From an uncultured Chlamydiae bacterium (lineage in GTDB: Bacteria > Chlamydiota > Chlamydiia > Chlamydiales > SM23-39), in contig CAITMJ010000021.1 in assembly GCA_903893545.1 (NCBI GenBank), forward strand, positions 186,001 through 250,000: a DNA stretch of 64,000 bases, in the 5' to 3' direction. The position numbers were made by a program, and so were the translations under genes. Shown piece after piece: positions 7,877 through 17,839 of this stretch. Under the pieces are notes generated by a model. That model was given only the letters and a program-made list of their open reading frames with translations, was not told the origin of the DNA and did no database searches. Numbering within the stretch: position 1 is the stretch's first letter; each line of letters begins with the position of its first letter.

Positions 7877-9334
7877 TTAAATACTGTCTTCAGGGGAAAA
7901 GGCGGCAAAAGCTTCTCGATTGCCCTTGGCGACTGGGGCTTGGGTGCCTATGGCTGTGTAGTTGGCGAACTGGCCGAGCTCTTTTCGGAAGGCTAGCTGC
8001 ACGTTTCCTATGCCTCCATGGCGGTTTTTGGCGACGACGATCTCGGCCAGGCCAGGCTTATCATGTGGGTCATAATAATCTCGGCGGAAAAGGAACATGA
8101 CCACGTCTGAGTCTTGTTCAAGGCTGCCCGATTCTCGGAGATCGCTCATCATGGGGCGATGACCTTGGCGCTCTTCCACTTTACGGGAAAGTTGCGCGGC
8201 GCAGAGGATGGGGATGTTGAGTTCGCGGGCCAGGGTTTTCAGCATGCGGGAAATTTCAGAAATTTCGATTTGTCGGTTCTCTTGGGAACGGATGTTGCCC
8301 GAACCAGAGAGAAGTTGGAGATAGTCGATCGCGAGAAACCCGATGTTATGGGCTTCTTTCATGCGCCGTGCTCGTGCTCTAAGGTCGGTGATTTTCAGTC
8401 CTGGCTGGTCGTCGATGATCATGACGTGTTTTGCCATGTTGTTGGCTGCGGCGACGACGCGCTGGTATTCGCCTCCATTGATGGAACCGGTTTGGATTTT
8501 TTGCGACTCTACTTCGGATTGAGAGCAGATCATCCGCGTTAAGAGCTGCGATGCGCCCATTTCAAGGGAAAAAATGCCAACGGGGACTTTATTGCGAAAG
8601 CAGATGTTTTCGGCGATGGTGAGGATGAGCGCGGACTTTCCCATGGCAGGCCTTGCTCCAAGGAGGATGAGGTTGGAGTTCATAAAGCCATTGAGCATTT
8701 TGTCGAGGTCGGTAAGATGGGTCGGAACCCCTGTAATCCCTGGTTCGTCGGGCCCTTTTTCTCTAAATTTTTGTTGCCGTAGCTCCAGTTCTTTTAAAAA
8801 GGGCATCTTCGATTCGGCTTTTACACCGGTAATTAGATCTTTGATCGAAAGGCCAAGGGAGTTTTGCGATGATTGGGAGATTTGATAAAAATGGGACTGC
8901 GCTTGATCGAGAGCCGCGCCAACATCTGCAGGGCCTTCGAGGGCAGATCGTTCGATTTGCTGCGCAGCTTGAATCATGCGGCGTAAAATAGATTTTTCTT
9001 TGACGAGATCGACGTATTCTTCGATGTAGGCAGAAGTTCCAACGTATTGTGCAAGAAGGGTCAGGTAGCTGATCCCGCCGATAGCGTCGAGTTTTCCGGT
9101 GCGCTTGAGATCTTCGCCAATGATATGGATGTCCGCGGGCTTATCGGCGCGATACGCGGATTTAAGAGTGGAGAAGATGGTTTGGTGTTCTTGGTAATAA
9201 AAATCGGTTTCGTCGAGGGTGTCTGCGCCGACGTTTAATGCATTGATGCTTGTGAGCATGCAACCCAAAACCATCATTTCTGATTCCTTGGAATTCGGCG
9301 GTATGCGCGTTTTCTTCTCGTTATTTTCTGTCAT
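7877..9334 (-). CDS. dnaB: Replicative DNA helicase DnaB
   Basis: The hexameric helicase that unwinds DNA ahead of the replication fork and loads primase. The chosen start is the ATG at 9334 (MTENNEKKTRIPPNSKESE, 485 residues); the frame is open upstream, but the extra residues do not look like DnaB. The N-terminal DnaB-N domain begins at SEMMVLGCMLTS, the Walker A motif is GARPAMGKSALI, and Walker B is IGFLAIDYLQLL followed by SGNIRSQENRQIEISEISR. The DnaB C-terminal signature LFRRDYYDP is present. No intein is seen. tRNA-Ser lies 55 bases upstream on the same strand; dnaB next to gidA is the C. trachomatis order. Confidence 0.96.
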   Translation of the reverse strand: MTENNEKKTRIPPNSKESEMMVLGCMLTSINALNVGADTLDETDFYYQEHQTIFSTLKSAYRADKPADIHIIGEDLKRTGKLDAIGGISYLTLLAQYVGTSAYIEEYVDLVKEKSILRRMIQAAQQIERSALEGPADVGAALDQAQSHFYQISQSSQNSLGLSIKDLITGVKAESKMPFLKELELRQQKFREKGPDEPGITGVPTHLTDLDKMLNGFMNSNLILLGARPAMGKSALILTIAENICFRNKVPVGIFSLEMGASQLLTRMICSQSEVESQKIQTGSINGGEYQRVVAAANNMAKHVMIIDDQPGLKITDLRARARRMKEAHNIGFLAIDYLQLLSGSGNIRSQENRQIEISEISRMLKTLARELNIPILCAAQLSRKVEERQGHRPMMSDLRESGSLEQDSDVVMFLFRRDYYDPHDKPGLAEIVVAKNRHGGIGNVQLAFRKELGQFANYTAIGTQAPVAKGNREAFAAFSPEDSI

Positions 9335-9389
9335 GTTTAAAGCCCGTTTGCCGGATGTTATCAGAAGGATCAAAAAACTCAAAGAAGAA

Positions 9390-9479
9390 CGGAAAGAGAG
9401 GGATTTGAACCCTCGGTACCCCTTAACGGAGTACGCGTCCTTAGCAGGGACGTGCCTTCGGCCACTCAGCCATCTTTCC
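9390..9479 (-). tRNA. tRNA-Ser (GCU anticodon)
   Basis: Read on the minus strand from 9479, the sequence forms a complete class II tRNA. The acceptor stem is GGAAAGA with TCTTTCC, discriminator G at 9390. The D arm is GCTGAGTGGCCGAAGGC, and the anticodon stem CGTCC/GGACG encloses the loop CTGCTAA, giving anticodon GCU (codons AGC/AGU). A long variable arm (TACTCC with GGGGTA) and a T arm (GAGGG-TTCAAAT-CCCTC) follow. The long variable arm and discriminator G are diagnostic of serine tRNA. CCA is not encoded and must be added, for which the window carries a candidate enzyme at 55958-57184. Confidence 0.97.
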
Positions 9480-9613
9480 GCAGTGAAGATTGAAGGGAAA
9501 TTCTATTCGATTTCTTCCTTTTGAGCAAGAACTGCTTGTGAACCCGATTGCATAAAAAAGAACTTTTGGATAAAAGGGGTTTGGGATAGCCTATAGCCCT
9601 GAGATCTGCTGTT

Positions 9614-10450
9614 ATGCGAAGTGTTTCAATTCTTTTTCTCTGCCTGATGATTGGACTAGGAGCCTATGCTTCTTGGGTCTATTTTCCAAATTTTCGGACA
9701 AAAATCGAAGATTATATGAGCTCTGGGACTTTCCAGACGCTGGAAGTGCGGTATTCAGCCGAAGCGATCATGGAAGCTCACCGAAAGGATCTTCTGAAAG
9801 ATGGGGACCACGTCTACCTATCTCCAAAATTAAAGTTTGTCCCTTATCTTCTGATGGAAGTGAAGTACAACCGGACCCAAGATAAGACGGGCGAGGGGGT
9901 TATTCTCTGGGGGCTTGTCGATGGAGAGATGGTGATCAACACGAGCACCTGGGAAAAAACCCACGGCTTTACTGATTGCATCGCTTCGAATGCGACAAGA
10001 CAAGAATTTAAAATCATCAATGCGCTGGCATCTAGAGGGGGCTCTTGGGATCGCGAGGGGCTTTCAAAATTTCTCAATATCGAAAATCATATTTTAGATA
10101 GCTGGATCGATAGTTGCCGCAATAAGAGCTTGATCGTCCAAAGCGGCAACAATTACCGACTTCATCTGCAGAATCCAAAACTGCAGGTAATTCCGGAGAC
10201 AAGGTTAGAACAGTGGCTCGTCACGAAAGCGACGAAAAAAGCGGTTCGAGTCAATAAAAAATATAGAACTTCTCAGATTGAATATATCGCAAGAGCGGCC
10301 TTTGGCAATGATTTTGCGATTCGAAAGACGACTGAGATTTTTCTTCCAGTCTACAGCATCACGGTGCAAAACCCTGATGGCTCTCAAATGACATCCTATT
10401 GGAATGCTCTCAACGGCAAGAGAATCTCTCAGCCGTTTGCTATCGACTGA
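9614..10450 (+). CDS. Conserved hypothetical protein with N-terminal membrane anchor
   Basis: A 278-residue protein with an uncleaved-looking N-terminal hydrophobic segment (SILFLCLMIGLGAYASWVYF, residues 5-24) and a soluble remainder. Residues about 125-205 look like a winged-helix unit (QEFKIINALASRGG, REGLSKFLNIENHILDSWIDSC, NYRLHLQNPKL). The last third is strand-rich (TEIFLPVYSITVQNPDGSQ, SYWNALNGKRI). I do not recognise a named family. C. trachomatis has an uncharacterised gene at the matching place beside rho (CT490 as I recall), so this may be its orthologue. It faces rho with only 16 bases between the stops. A possible promoter is TTGCAT near 9549 with TAAAAG 17 bases on. Confidence 0.75.
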   Translation: MRSVSILFLCLMIGLGAYASWVYFPNFRTKIEDYMSSGTFQTLEVRYSAEAIMEAHRKDLLKDGDHVYLSPKLKFVPYLLMEVKYNRTQDKTGEGVILWGLVDGEMVINTSTWEKTHGFTDCIASNATRQEFKIINALASRGGSWDREGLSKFLNIENHILDSWIDSCRNKSLIVQSGNNYRLHLQNPKLQVIPETRLEQWLVTKATKKAVRVNKKYRTSQIEYIARAAFGNDFAIRKTTEIFLPVYSITVQNPDGSQMTSYWNALNGKRISQPFAID

Positions 10451-10466
10451 GAGGTTATCTTTTAGC

Positions 10467-11795
10467 TTAATCTTTCATGGATAAAAGGAATTCTGCGTTG
10501 CTGGCGGTCTTTTTAAGACGCGCAGTCAAGAGATTCATCGCATCGACAGGAGTAAGGTCTGCAATTCCCTGGCGAAGGAGGTAAATCTTTTCTAGCTCGC
10601 CTGGATGGTAAAGCAGCTCTTCCTTACGGGTGCCGGACTTAATGAGGTCGATGGCAGGCCAGATGCGGCGATCGGCAAGGCGTCGATCAAGCGTTAATTC
10701 CATATTGCCAGTTCCCTTGAACTCTTCAAAGATCACTTCGTCCATACGAGAACCTGTGTCGATAAGGGCTGTTGCGATAATGGTAAGAGATCCTCCTTGC
10801 TCGACGTTACGCGCTGCACCGAAGAAACGCTTTGGTTTATGGAGAGCGTTTGCGTCGACACCGCCAGTGAGGATTTTGCCAGAGTGAGGCTGGACGGTAT
10901 TATATGCACGGGCAAGACGAGTGATGTTATCAAGTAAGATGACGACGTCATATCCACATTCGACAAGACGGCGCGCTTTTTCGATGGCCATTTCAGCGAT
11001 TTGGACGTGTCTTTCTGGGGGTTCATCGAAGGTGGATGAGATTACTTCCCCTTTGACTGTGCGGATCATATCTGTGACCTCTTCAGGACGCTCGTCGATG
11101 AGAAGAACCATGAGGACAACTTCTGTGTTGTTGGTCTCAATGGCATTGGCGATGCTCTGAAGAAGAACGGTTTTCCCTGATTTTGGCGGAGCGACGATAA
11201 GGCCCCTTTGGCCTTTTCCAATCGGCGCTGCGAGGTCGAGAACGCGGGTACCTAATCTTTCTCGCGAGGTTTCCATGACAAGGCGCTTATTCGGATAGAG
11301 CGGGGTGAGGTTCTCAAAGAGAACTCGATCGCGCGTTTGCTCATAGGTCTTTCCGTTGATTCTATCGACTTTGAGAAGGGCAAAATATTTTTCCTTTTCT
11401 TTAGGCGAGCGGATAGCGCCATAAAGGGTGTCCCCTTTGCGAAGGTCGAAACGTCGAATTTGGGCGGGCGATACGTAGATATCTTCGGCTGAAGGGAGAT
11501 AGTTGTAGAAGGGAGATCTTAGAAAACCAAATCCATCGGGAAGAACTTCGAGTACACCCTCGCCTACGAGCAATTCATTGGGCCTTTCAGAAAGAGTTTT
11601 GGCAACCTCAAAAACAACGCCCGATTTTGTCAGAGATGCGGTATGTCGAAGCCCGATGCTGCGTGCAAAATTCTGCAGCTGATCGATGCTCATCCTTTGC
11701 AAGTCGGCGATTTTTGTGATGTTTTCTTGGACAGCAGCTTGATTTGTATGCGGGTCGTGGGACGGCGGCTGGTCTGTATGAGATTCATGATTCAT
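10467..11795 (-). CDS. rho: Transcription termination factor Rho
   Basis: A 442-residue hexameric RNA helicase that terminates transcription at Rho-dependent sites. The N-terminal SAP-like/RNA-binding part contains [18 protein letters not shown] and the cold-shock-like RNA site [23 protein letters not shown]. The ATPase core has Walker [13 protein letters not shown] (about residue 207) and Walker [18 protein letters not shown]. The Q- and R-loops lie in the following conserved segment up to [15 protein letters not shown]. Length is close to the common 420 with a short hydrophilic N-terminal extension rich in His, Pro and Asn. Its ATG overlaps the coaE stop (ATGA). The order rho-coaE-polA-sohB is conserved in C. 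trachomatis. Confidence 0.97.
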   Translation of the reverse strand: MNHESHTDQPPSHDPHTNQAAVQENITKIADLQRMSIDQLQNFARSIGLRHTASLTKSGVVFEVAKTLSERPNELLVGEGVLEVLPDGFGFLRSPFYNYLPSAEDIYVSPAQIRRFDLRKGDTLYGAIRSPKEKEKYFALLKVDRINGKTYEQTRDRVLFENLTPLYPNKRLVMETSRERLGTRVLDLAAPIGKGQRGLIVAPPKSGKTVLLQSIANAIETNNTEVVLMVLLIDERPEEVTDMIRTVKGEVISSTFDEPPERHVQIAEMAIEKARRLVECGYDVVILLDNITRLARAYNTVQPHSGKILTGGVDANALHKPKRFFGAARNVEQGGSLTIIATALIDTGSRMDEVIFEEFKGTGNMELTLDRRLADRRIWPAIDLIKSGTRKEELLYHPGELEKIYLLRQGIADLTPVDAMNLLTARLKKTASNAEFLLSMKD

Positions 11796-12394
11796 GGATA
11801 AGATTCTCCAGTTAGTTTGGCGTTTAGCTTTTCAACTTGTATTTTCAGGTCGTCCAGCGATCCGTTATTTTTGATGATAAAATGGGCTTTGATTACTTTT
11901 TCTTCAGGGGTTAATTGACGATTCATGCGCCGCTTGAATTCTTCTACAGTGCCACAAAAACGTTTTTTTGCGATTTTTTCATCGGCAATCACGGCAATAA
12001 CCACGTCATAATATTTTTCCGCTCCAATTTCAAAGAGAAGCGGGATTTCTACAATAAACGATGCATAGCGCCTTGCGAGGCAGGCAGATTCATATTCGCG
12101 TTCGATGCGTTTTAAAATCTCCGGATGGAGAATTTGTTCTAACTCGTGCAAGCACTTTGGATCTCGAAATACTTTTTCTGCTACAAGGCGGCGACTGATT
12201 TCCCCATTTTGGAGAATGTCTTTGCCCAACTTGTTGAGAATTTGTCGGCCGAGATCAGTATTGGGGTCAAGCAATTCGTGAGCAATTTCGTCTGCGCTTA
12301 CTACATAAGCGCCCAACTTTTGAAACAGTTGACAAACGGTCGATTTTCCGCTTGCCACCCCACCTGTGATAGCAATTTTCTTCAACTTTAACAT
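11792..12394 (-). CDS. coaE: Dephospho-CoA kinase
   Basis: Phosphorylates dephospho-CoA at the 3' hydroxyl, the last step of coenzyme A synthesis. The P-loop is [16 protein letters not shown] near the N terminus. [24 protein letters not shown] and [17 protein letters not shown] follow as in CoaE, and the lid region [12 protein letters not shown] is present. ATG at 12394 (MLKLKKIAI, 200 residues) is preferred over a TTG three codons upstream; it overlaps the end of polA by seven bases. The downstream end overlaps rho by four. The gene sits inside a coupled minus-strand operon. Confidence 0.95.
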   Translation of the reverse strand: MLKLKKIAITGGVASGKSTVCQLFQKLGAYVVSADEIAHELLDPNTDLGRQILNKLGKDILQNGEISRRLVAEKVFRDPKCLHELEQILHPEILKRIEREYESACLARRYASFIVEIPLLFEIGAEKYYDVVIAVIADEKIAKKRFCGTVEEFKRRMNRQLTPEEKVIKAHFIIKNNGSLDDLKIQVEKLNAKLTGESYP

Positions 12395-15045
12395 TCGGCC
12401 CAATTTTTGCCAACAGCAAGATGAACTTCAATGGGGACTTTAAGATCAAAGACGGATTCCATTTTTTCTTTGACAAGCTTCTTGAAAAAAGAGGTTTCCT
12501 CCTCGGGAATTTCAAAAATCAGTTCGTCGTGGATTTGAAGGATCATTTTTCCTTGGAACTTCTTTTCGGAGATCTCTCGGTCAATTTCGATCATGGCTAT
12601 TTTAATGAGGTCTGCTGCGGTTCCTTGCAAAGGGGTGTTGATGGCTAACCTTTCTGCTGCAGCGCGAATGGAGGGGTTTTTATTGTGGATTTCAGGGATT
12701 GGGCGCTGTCTTCCAGTCAGAGTTTTGGCAAGGCCTGTTTTGCGAGTGAGTTCTTTGCAGTGCTCTAAGTATTCAGACACGCGGGGGTACCTTTCAAAAT
12801 AAGTCTTGATAAAGGTGGCAGCCGCGGAATTTGAGATGCCGAGAGAATGGGCAAGGCCAAAGGCGCTTTGTCCATACAAAATGCCGAAATTGACGGCCTT
12901 TGCTAAAGAGCGCTCTTTAGAGGTGACGTCTGCTTGCGGAATCCCGAAGACAAGGGAAGCTGTGTGGGCATGGACGTCTTGCCCGTGTTTGAAGGCCTTG
13001 AGCAGCTCGGGGTCTTCGCTAAAATGGGCCAGAAGGCGGAGTTCGATTTGAGAGTAATCCCCGCCGAGGAAGAGCCAGCCTTGTTTTTGCGGTTTGAAAG
13101 CTGCGCGGATCTTAAGGCCCTCGGAGGTCCGGATGGGGATGTTCTGGAGGTTAGGGTCTTGGCAGGCAAGCCTTCCGGTAGCGGTTCCCGATTGATTGAA
13201 TGTGCAGTGGATGCGGCCGGTGTTTGGATTGATAGAGGCGGGAAGGGCGTCTGCATAGGTAGATCTGAGCTTTTCGAGGATGCGGTAGTTGAGAATTTGT
13301 CCTACGACAGGGTTTTCAGAGGCGAGCTCTTCTAATACATCGGCGCCTGTTGAAAATTCAGTATCTTTTCTGTGAGGGGGCTTTAACTGTAGCTTTTCAT
13401 AGAGTACAGCGCTGAGTTGCTTAGGGGAATTGAGATTGAATTCTTCGCCTACGGCCTGGAAAATGGCTGTTTTGATGTGATGGAGCTCTGTAGCGAGGTG
13501 GTGGCTGACTCCTTTGAGTTGTTCGATGTCTAGGTAAATGCCGGTGCGCTCCATCTTCGCTAAAATGGGAAGAAGGGGTAGTTCGATGTCATAGAAAAGG
13601 GAGGTTAGTTTTTTCTCTTTTAGCTCCTCTTCAAAGTGCTCTTTTAGGCGGCAGGTATAGTCGGCATTTTCACAGCAAAGTTCTTTTGCCTTTTCAATCG
13701 GAACTTCAAGGAGGGTCTGTTGATGTTTTCCTTTGCCAGTGAGCTCTTCTATGGGAATTTTTACTTTTTTGAGGACCTCAAGGGCGAGTTCATCGAGATT
13801 GTGTTGGCGGTTTTGCGGGGAGAGAAGGTACGAAGCGAGCAAGGTGTCAAAGCAAATATGATTTAAATGCATCCCGTGATTTTCTAGGGTCAGAAGATCG
13901 TATTTGATGTTGTGCCCATAAAAGGAGGCGTCTGTTGAGTCAAAAAAGGCGGCCATCGCCTCTTCAACTTTTTGGACTCCCAACTGTCCATTGCAAGGAA
14001 TGTACCACGCCTCGCCTGGTGACGTGGAGAGTCCAATGCCGGCAAGTTGTGCGAGTAATGGGTGGGAGCCATCGGTTTCAATATCGATGCAAATTTCTTT
14101 TGCGCGGCTTAAACTAGAAAAAAGTTCGCGAAGTTCTTTCTCTGAATCGACGAGCGCATAGTTGTGTTTATCAATATGTCGTTTGGCTTTGGATGCATCG
14201 AGTTCTCGAAGAAGCGTATGGAATTTCATCGAGTGGAAAAATTCGATTAGTTTTTCCCGATTTGGGCGTTTTAATTGATAAAATTCTTCCGTTTTAGGGA
14301 TGTCGAGAGAAATGTTGAGAGTTGCGAGCTCTCGGCTCATGAGAGCAATCTCTTTTTGCGTGCGGAGGACCTCTTGCTTTTTTTCTCCTTTTACTTTCTC
14401 TGGGTGTTTGAGGATTTGATCGAGCGTCCCGAATTCTTTAAGGAGAGAAACGGCAGTTTTTGGCCCGAATCCCTCTAAGCCCGGAATGTTATCGGAGCTA
14501 TCGCCCATGATTGCAAGAAGATCGAGCATTTGATCGGGGCGCACCCCGAAGAGCTCTTCGACTTTTTTGGCGTCGATGAGGAGATTTTCTTTATGGGCAT
14601 GAAGCACGAAAATATGGTCGTTTACGAGCTGGCATAGATCTTTATCGCTCGAACAGAGATATGCGGTGGCCCCTTTTTTTGCCGCCCAAACTGCGATAGC
14701 AGCCATGGTATCATCCGCCTCGACCCCTTCGAGACAAAGAGTTGGGATCCCTGCATTCTTGCAATATTCGTACGCCCAATCAAATTGAGGAAAAAGATCG
14801 GCTGGAGCCCCTTCTCGATGAGATTTATACTCTGCGTAAACAGCTTGCCTAGATTTCTTATTATCAGGCCCATCGAACACGCAAATGGCATATTCAGAAG
14901 AGAAGTCGCGCAAGATTTTTTGCGTAGAGCGGATAAACCCAAAGAGGGCGCCCGTCGACTGCCCTTGATCGTTGGTCATCGGTCCGATCGCATAGTATGA
15001 TCGGAACAGGAAATTCACCGCATCGATGATGTAAATTTTATCCAT
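12388..15045 (-). CDS. polA: DNA polymerase I
   Basis: An 885-residue three-domain polymerase for Okazaki fragment maturation and repair. Residues 1-290 form the 5'-3' exonuclease (IDAVNFLFRSYY, GDSSDNIPGLEGFGPKTA). Residues about 310-490 are the 3'-5' exonuclease, with CIDIETDG, YGHNIKYD and the Tyr/Asp of ENADYTC retained, so proofreading should be active. The rest is the polymerase: motif A DYSQIELRLLAHFS, motif B RSLAKAVNFGILYG and motif C QIHDELIFE. Its start codon shares one base with the sohB stop (TAATG) and its 3' end overlaps coaE. Confidence 0.97.
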   Translation of the reverse strand: MDKIYIIDAVNFLFRSYYAIGPMTNDQGQSTGALFGFIRSTQKILRDFSSEYAICVFDGPDNKKSRQAVYAEYKSHREGAPADLFPQFDWAYEYCKNAGIPTLCLEGVEADDTMAAIAVWAAKKGATAYLCSSDKDLCQLVNDHIFVLHAHKENLLIDAKKVEELFGVRPDQMLDLLAIMGDSSDNIPGLEGFGPKTAVSLLKEFGTLDQILKHPEKVKGEKKQEVLRTQKEIALMSRELATLNISLDIPKTEEFYQLKRPNREKLIEFFHSMKFHTLLRELDASKAKRHIDKHNYALVDSEKELRELFSSLSRAKEICIDIETDGSHPLLAQLAGIGLSTSPGEAWYIPCNGQLGVQKVEEAMAAFFDSTDASFYGHNIKYDLLTLENHGMHLNHICFDTLLASYLLSPQNRQHNLDELALEVLKKVKIPIEELTGKGKHQQTLLEVPIEKAKELCCENADYTCRLKEHFEEELKEKKLTSLFYDIELPLLPILAKMERTGIYLDIEQLKGVSHHLATELHHIKTAIFQAVGEEFNLNSPKQLSAVLYEKLQLKPPHRKDTEFSTGADVLEELASENPVVGQILNYRILEKLRSTYADALPASINPNTGRIHCTFNQSGTATGRLACQDPNLQNIPIRTSEGLKIRAAFKPQKQGWLFLGGDYSQIELRLLAHFSEDPELLKAFKHGQDVHAHTASLVFGIPQADVTSKERSLAKAVNFGILYGQSAFGLAHSLGISNSAAATFIKTYFERYPRVSEYLEHCKELTRKTGLAKTLTGRQRPIPEIHNKNPSIRAAAERLAINTPLQGTAADLIKIAMIEIDREISEKKFQGKMILQIHDELIFEIPEEETSFFKKLVKEKMESVFDLKVPIEVHLAVGKNWAEC

Positions 15046-16106
15046 TATGGGGACGTGGAGACTCCCGGCTCATAGAGATAAGCGAACTGATCTCGGATGG
15101 AAGAGGATCGTTTCTCTCCAAAATTGAAGTGGTGTTCAATTTTTCCAGTAAGAAGCGTAGCGGCGCTATTTGAGATTTGGCCTAAAAAGTTGAATTTTGG
15201 AGTCAGTTCTATGATTTGATAAGGGTGCTGCGGATCGATATTTGCTGCTGTCATCAGTTCGGCCAGAGCGGACTTATAACTTGCATCGGCGACATCGATG
15301 TAGCCACGGTCCATAGCTCCTGGGCCATCGAAGACATTTGCGCCGTATTCGTTGAGCAGTTTCTCTTGATCCATCCGAGGGCGTGCCGCGACGACAAGAT
15401 CAATGAAGCGGTGGTAGAAGAAGCCCATGAGGGAGCGAAGTGCTGCGTCTTCATCTGGCTTCCAAGGACGAAATGGGCTCATCATATCCTTATCAAGACC
15501 CTGGGTAATCGTCTGCGACGAGACGCCTAGTTTATTGAGCCCTTCTACGACGTTGAAAAATGGGCCCATGATGACTCCGACAGATCCGACGACGCTCGGG
15601 GGACTGGCGTACATTTTATCGGCAGCGCAAGAGATATACATTCCGCCAGAGGCGCATAAGCCATCGACAAATCCGTAGATGGGAAGTTTGTATTTTTCTT
15701 TGTATGCTTTTAGCATGCGATAGATGTTATCGCCATCGACAACTGTGCCGCCTGGCGTATTGAAATGGAGCAAAATCGCCTTCACTCTGTCTTTGAGTAA
15801 ACCGCGGTTAGAGTCGATGAGGATATTTTCGATACTGCTGCTGTCGAGTTTTAGAGGCTCGCCGATGACGCCATGGATATTGATTTGAAGGACGACAGGA
15901 GAATTATAGGGGCGAACTTCTAGCTCATCGTTTAAATCGGGCAAGATGACAATTTCTGTCTTCTCTTGCGGCTCATATGGCGATGAAAAAAGAGCATAGA
16001 TAAAGCTAGCGATAAAAAATGCTAAAACAACGCCAATGACCGAAAAAAATGCCTTGCAAAAACTTCGAATCACCGAAACGAAAATTGATTCTCGACTAAT
16101 TTCCAT
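15045..16106 (-). CDS. sohB: Signal peptide peptidase SppA/SohB-type serine protease
   Basis: A 353-residue inner-membrane protease of the S49 family that degrades cleaved signal peptides and other membrane-released peptides. The chosen ATG at 16106 gives MEISRESIF, followed by one membrane segment (about residues 20-40). The frame stays open to 16193, but those residues would lie in the mscS promoter side and look spurious. The catalytic serine is expected in GLCASGGMYISCAADKMY, and SPPSVVGSVGVIMGP follows as in the family. The general-base lysine is probably in QGLDKDMMSPF. It overlaps polA by one base and is divergent from mscS. Confidence 0.9.
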   Translation of the reverse strand: MEISRESIFVSVIRSFCKAFFSVIGVVLAFFIASFIYALFSSPYEPQEKTEIVILPDLNDELEVRPYNSPVVLQINIHGVIGEPLKLDSSSIENILIDSNRGLLKDRVKAILLHFNTPGGTVVDGDNIYRMLKAYKEKYKLPIYGFVDGLCASGGMYISCAADKMYASPPSVVGSVGVIMGPFFNVVEGLNKLGVSSQTITQGLDKDMMSPFRPWKPDEDAALRSLMGFFYHRFIDLVVAARPRMDQEKLLNEYGANVFDGPGAMDRGYIDVADASYKSALAELMTAANIDPQHPYQIIELTPKFNFLGQISNSAATLLTGKIEHHFNFGEKRSSSIRDQFAYLYEPGVSTSP

Positions 16107-16160
16107 GGAAAACAACCGTCCTAAAGGGTTAAATCTTGAATATACAATAAGGCATAAAAG

Positions 16161-17243
16161 ATGGAAAGCGGTACTAGTCAATCTTGGCATCAATGGCTTC
16201 TAATCGATCATCCTTGGCTCATCGAGATTGGTATAGCGGTCACTCTTCTTGTTTTTTTAAACGTGATTCTAAAACGGTTTCTGATTCGATCAAAGCAGCG
16301 GGCGCATCTCAAAGAGAGCGATTGGCGTTATCATTTGGACTATGCAGCCGTGGTCCCCGCAAGAGTGCTTTTGTGGCTTTTGCTGATTACTTTTTTCTTT
16401 GATTTACTGACGCGAGAATTAAAACTCTCTGGCCTTACATATATCACGTCTCTCCGAAGCGCTGGGATCATCGTTTGCCTTTCCTGGTTTTTGCTCCGCT
16501 GGAAAAACGTATTTCATCGAGTGGTTTCTAGTCGCGATCTTCGGGAGAAAGGACGCCTTTCTATGGATCCATTCACGCTCGAGATTACGGGCAAAATCTT
16601 TACGATTGTGGTTATTTTTCTGACTGTTTTAATCCTTATGCAGCTCTTTGGATTCAATGTTGTGCCTCTGGTTACCTTTGGAGGCATTGGGGCGGCTACA
16701 CTTGGGATCTCAGGTAAAGACGTAATCTCCAATTTCTTTGGCGGCATGATGATTTACTTTACTCGCCCATTCATGATCCACGATTTTATTGAGCTGCCGC
16801 AGAAGAAAATCGTCGGCCAAATTGAAGGGATCGGTTGGTACTTCACTTCTTTACGCGATATGGAGAAGAAACCGATCTATATTCCGAATGCGGTCTTTTC
16901 GACAGAGCCTGTGATCAACCAGTCGCGCATGACCCATCGGCGCATCGATGAAATAATCGGTGTTCGATATGAGGACTTAGAGGTAGTGCCAAAAATTATC
17001 GAAGAGGTGCACGCTCTTTTTGAACACAACACTTCTGTCGATCATCACCAACCTATCTTGATCTTTTTAAAAAATCTGGCAGATGTGTCCGTTCAAATCG
17101 AAGTGAAGGTGTATGTCCTTTGCACGCGCTATGAAGACTTTATGGAAGTGCGTCAGGCGATTTTAACCGAGATTTGTCATGTCGTCGAAAGGAACGGAGC
17201 CAAAATGCCCACTCCAATCATGGAAATCGTGATGAAAGGATAA
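16161..17243 (+). CDS. mscS: MscS-type mechanosensitive ion channel
   Basis: A 360-residue small-conductance mechanosensitive channel family protein that vents solutes during hypo-osmotic shock. Four hydrophobic segments precede the conserved pore helix (about residues 20-38, 64-84, 96-113, 150-170). The TM3 pore motif reads VVPLVTFGGIGAATLGISGKDVISNFFGG, followed by the beta domain GQIEGIGWYFTSLRD and the alpha/beta C-terminal cytoplasmic cage ending KMPTPIMEIVMKG. Length is above the 286 of E. coli MscS because of extra N-terminal helices. It is divergent from sohB with 54 bases between the starts and converges with pgsA four bases after its stop. Confidence 0.9.
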   Translation: MESGTSQSWHQWLLIDHPWLIEIGIAVTLLVFLNVILKRFLIRSKQRAHLKESDWRYHLDYAAVVPARVLLWLLLITFFFDLLTRELKLSGLTYITSLRSAGIIVCLSWFLLRWKNVFHRVVSSRDLREKGRLSMDPFTLEITGKIFTIVVIFLTVLILMQLFGFNVVPLVTFGGIGAATLGISGKDVISNFFGGMMIYFTRPFMIHDFIELPQKKIVGQIEGIGWYFTSLRDMEKKPIYIPNAVFSTEPVINQSRMTHRRIDEIIGVRYEDLEVVPKIIEEVHALFEHNTSVDHHQPILIFLKNLADVSVQIEVKVYVLCTRYEDFMEVRQAILTEICHVVERNGAKMPTPIMEIVMKG

Positions 17244-17247
17244 CTGC

Positions 17248-17757
17248 TTACTTGACAGGGGTTTTGAGGGGATGAGGTTTTGCGACTTCTAAAAATGCGA
17301 GCCAGCCCATTGCGATGAAGGAAGCATAAACATACCACGGAAAAGAGATCTGAAAGGTTAGTCCCATGAGGACGAGGAACTGCAATGCTGTGGTGATCTT
17401 CCCCCACTTAATGGCGCGAAAGACGAGAGTTTTCCAGCGGCCAGTTGCGATCATAAAGAGGCCATGGAAACTGAGGAAAATATCTCGGGAAAGCATCGTG
17501 GTCATCTCGTAGTAGCCGAGTCTTCCCTCAATCAAGAGGACGCTAAGAGTAAAATAAACAAAAAATTTATCCATTAACGGATCGAGAACCGCGCCGAACT
17601 GAGAGGTCGATTTGTTCCGTCTTGCAAGGTAGCCATCGACGCAGTCGGAGAGCATTGCAAGGAAAATCGCCGCAAATCGGATAGCAGGGCTACTATGCCA
17701 AAATAAGAAAGCTAGAGGGGCTCGAATAAAAGATAGGCCGTTCGAAACTGTGATCAT
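17248..17757 (-). CDS. pgsA: CDP-alcohol phosphatidyltransferase (PgsA-like)
   Basis: A 169-residue integral membrane enzyme of the CDP-alcohol phosphotransferase family; PgsA makes phosphatidylglycerophosphate from CDP-diacylglycerol and glycerol-3-phosphate. The family motif DGx2ARx8Gx3Dx3D is complete in DGYLARRNKSTSQFGAVLDP followed by LMD (about residues 39-61). Several hydrophobic segments surround it. The N-terminal ITVSNGLSFIRAPLAFL resembles the PgsA start (xTxxNxLTxxRxxL). C. trachomatis has a pgsA gene in this same gene group. The glycerol-3-phosphate precursor would come from GpsA, also in this window. Confidence 0.87.
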   Translation of the reverse strand: MITVSNGLSFIRAPLAFLFWHSSPAIRFAAIFLAMLSDCVDGYLARRNKSTSQFGAVLDPLMDKFFVYFTLSVLLIEGRLGYYEMTTMLSRDIFLSFHGLFMIATGRWKTLVFRAIKWGKITTALQFLVLMGLTFQISFPWYVYASFIAMGWLAFLEVAKPHPLKTPVK

Positions 17758-17839
17758 TCAATTGGGCGGTCTTTTGGTGCAAGAAGTCCCTCTCTTATAC
17801 CAAATGATCCTAATTATCGATATGGGAAAGAGAGTTTTT

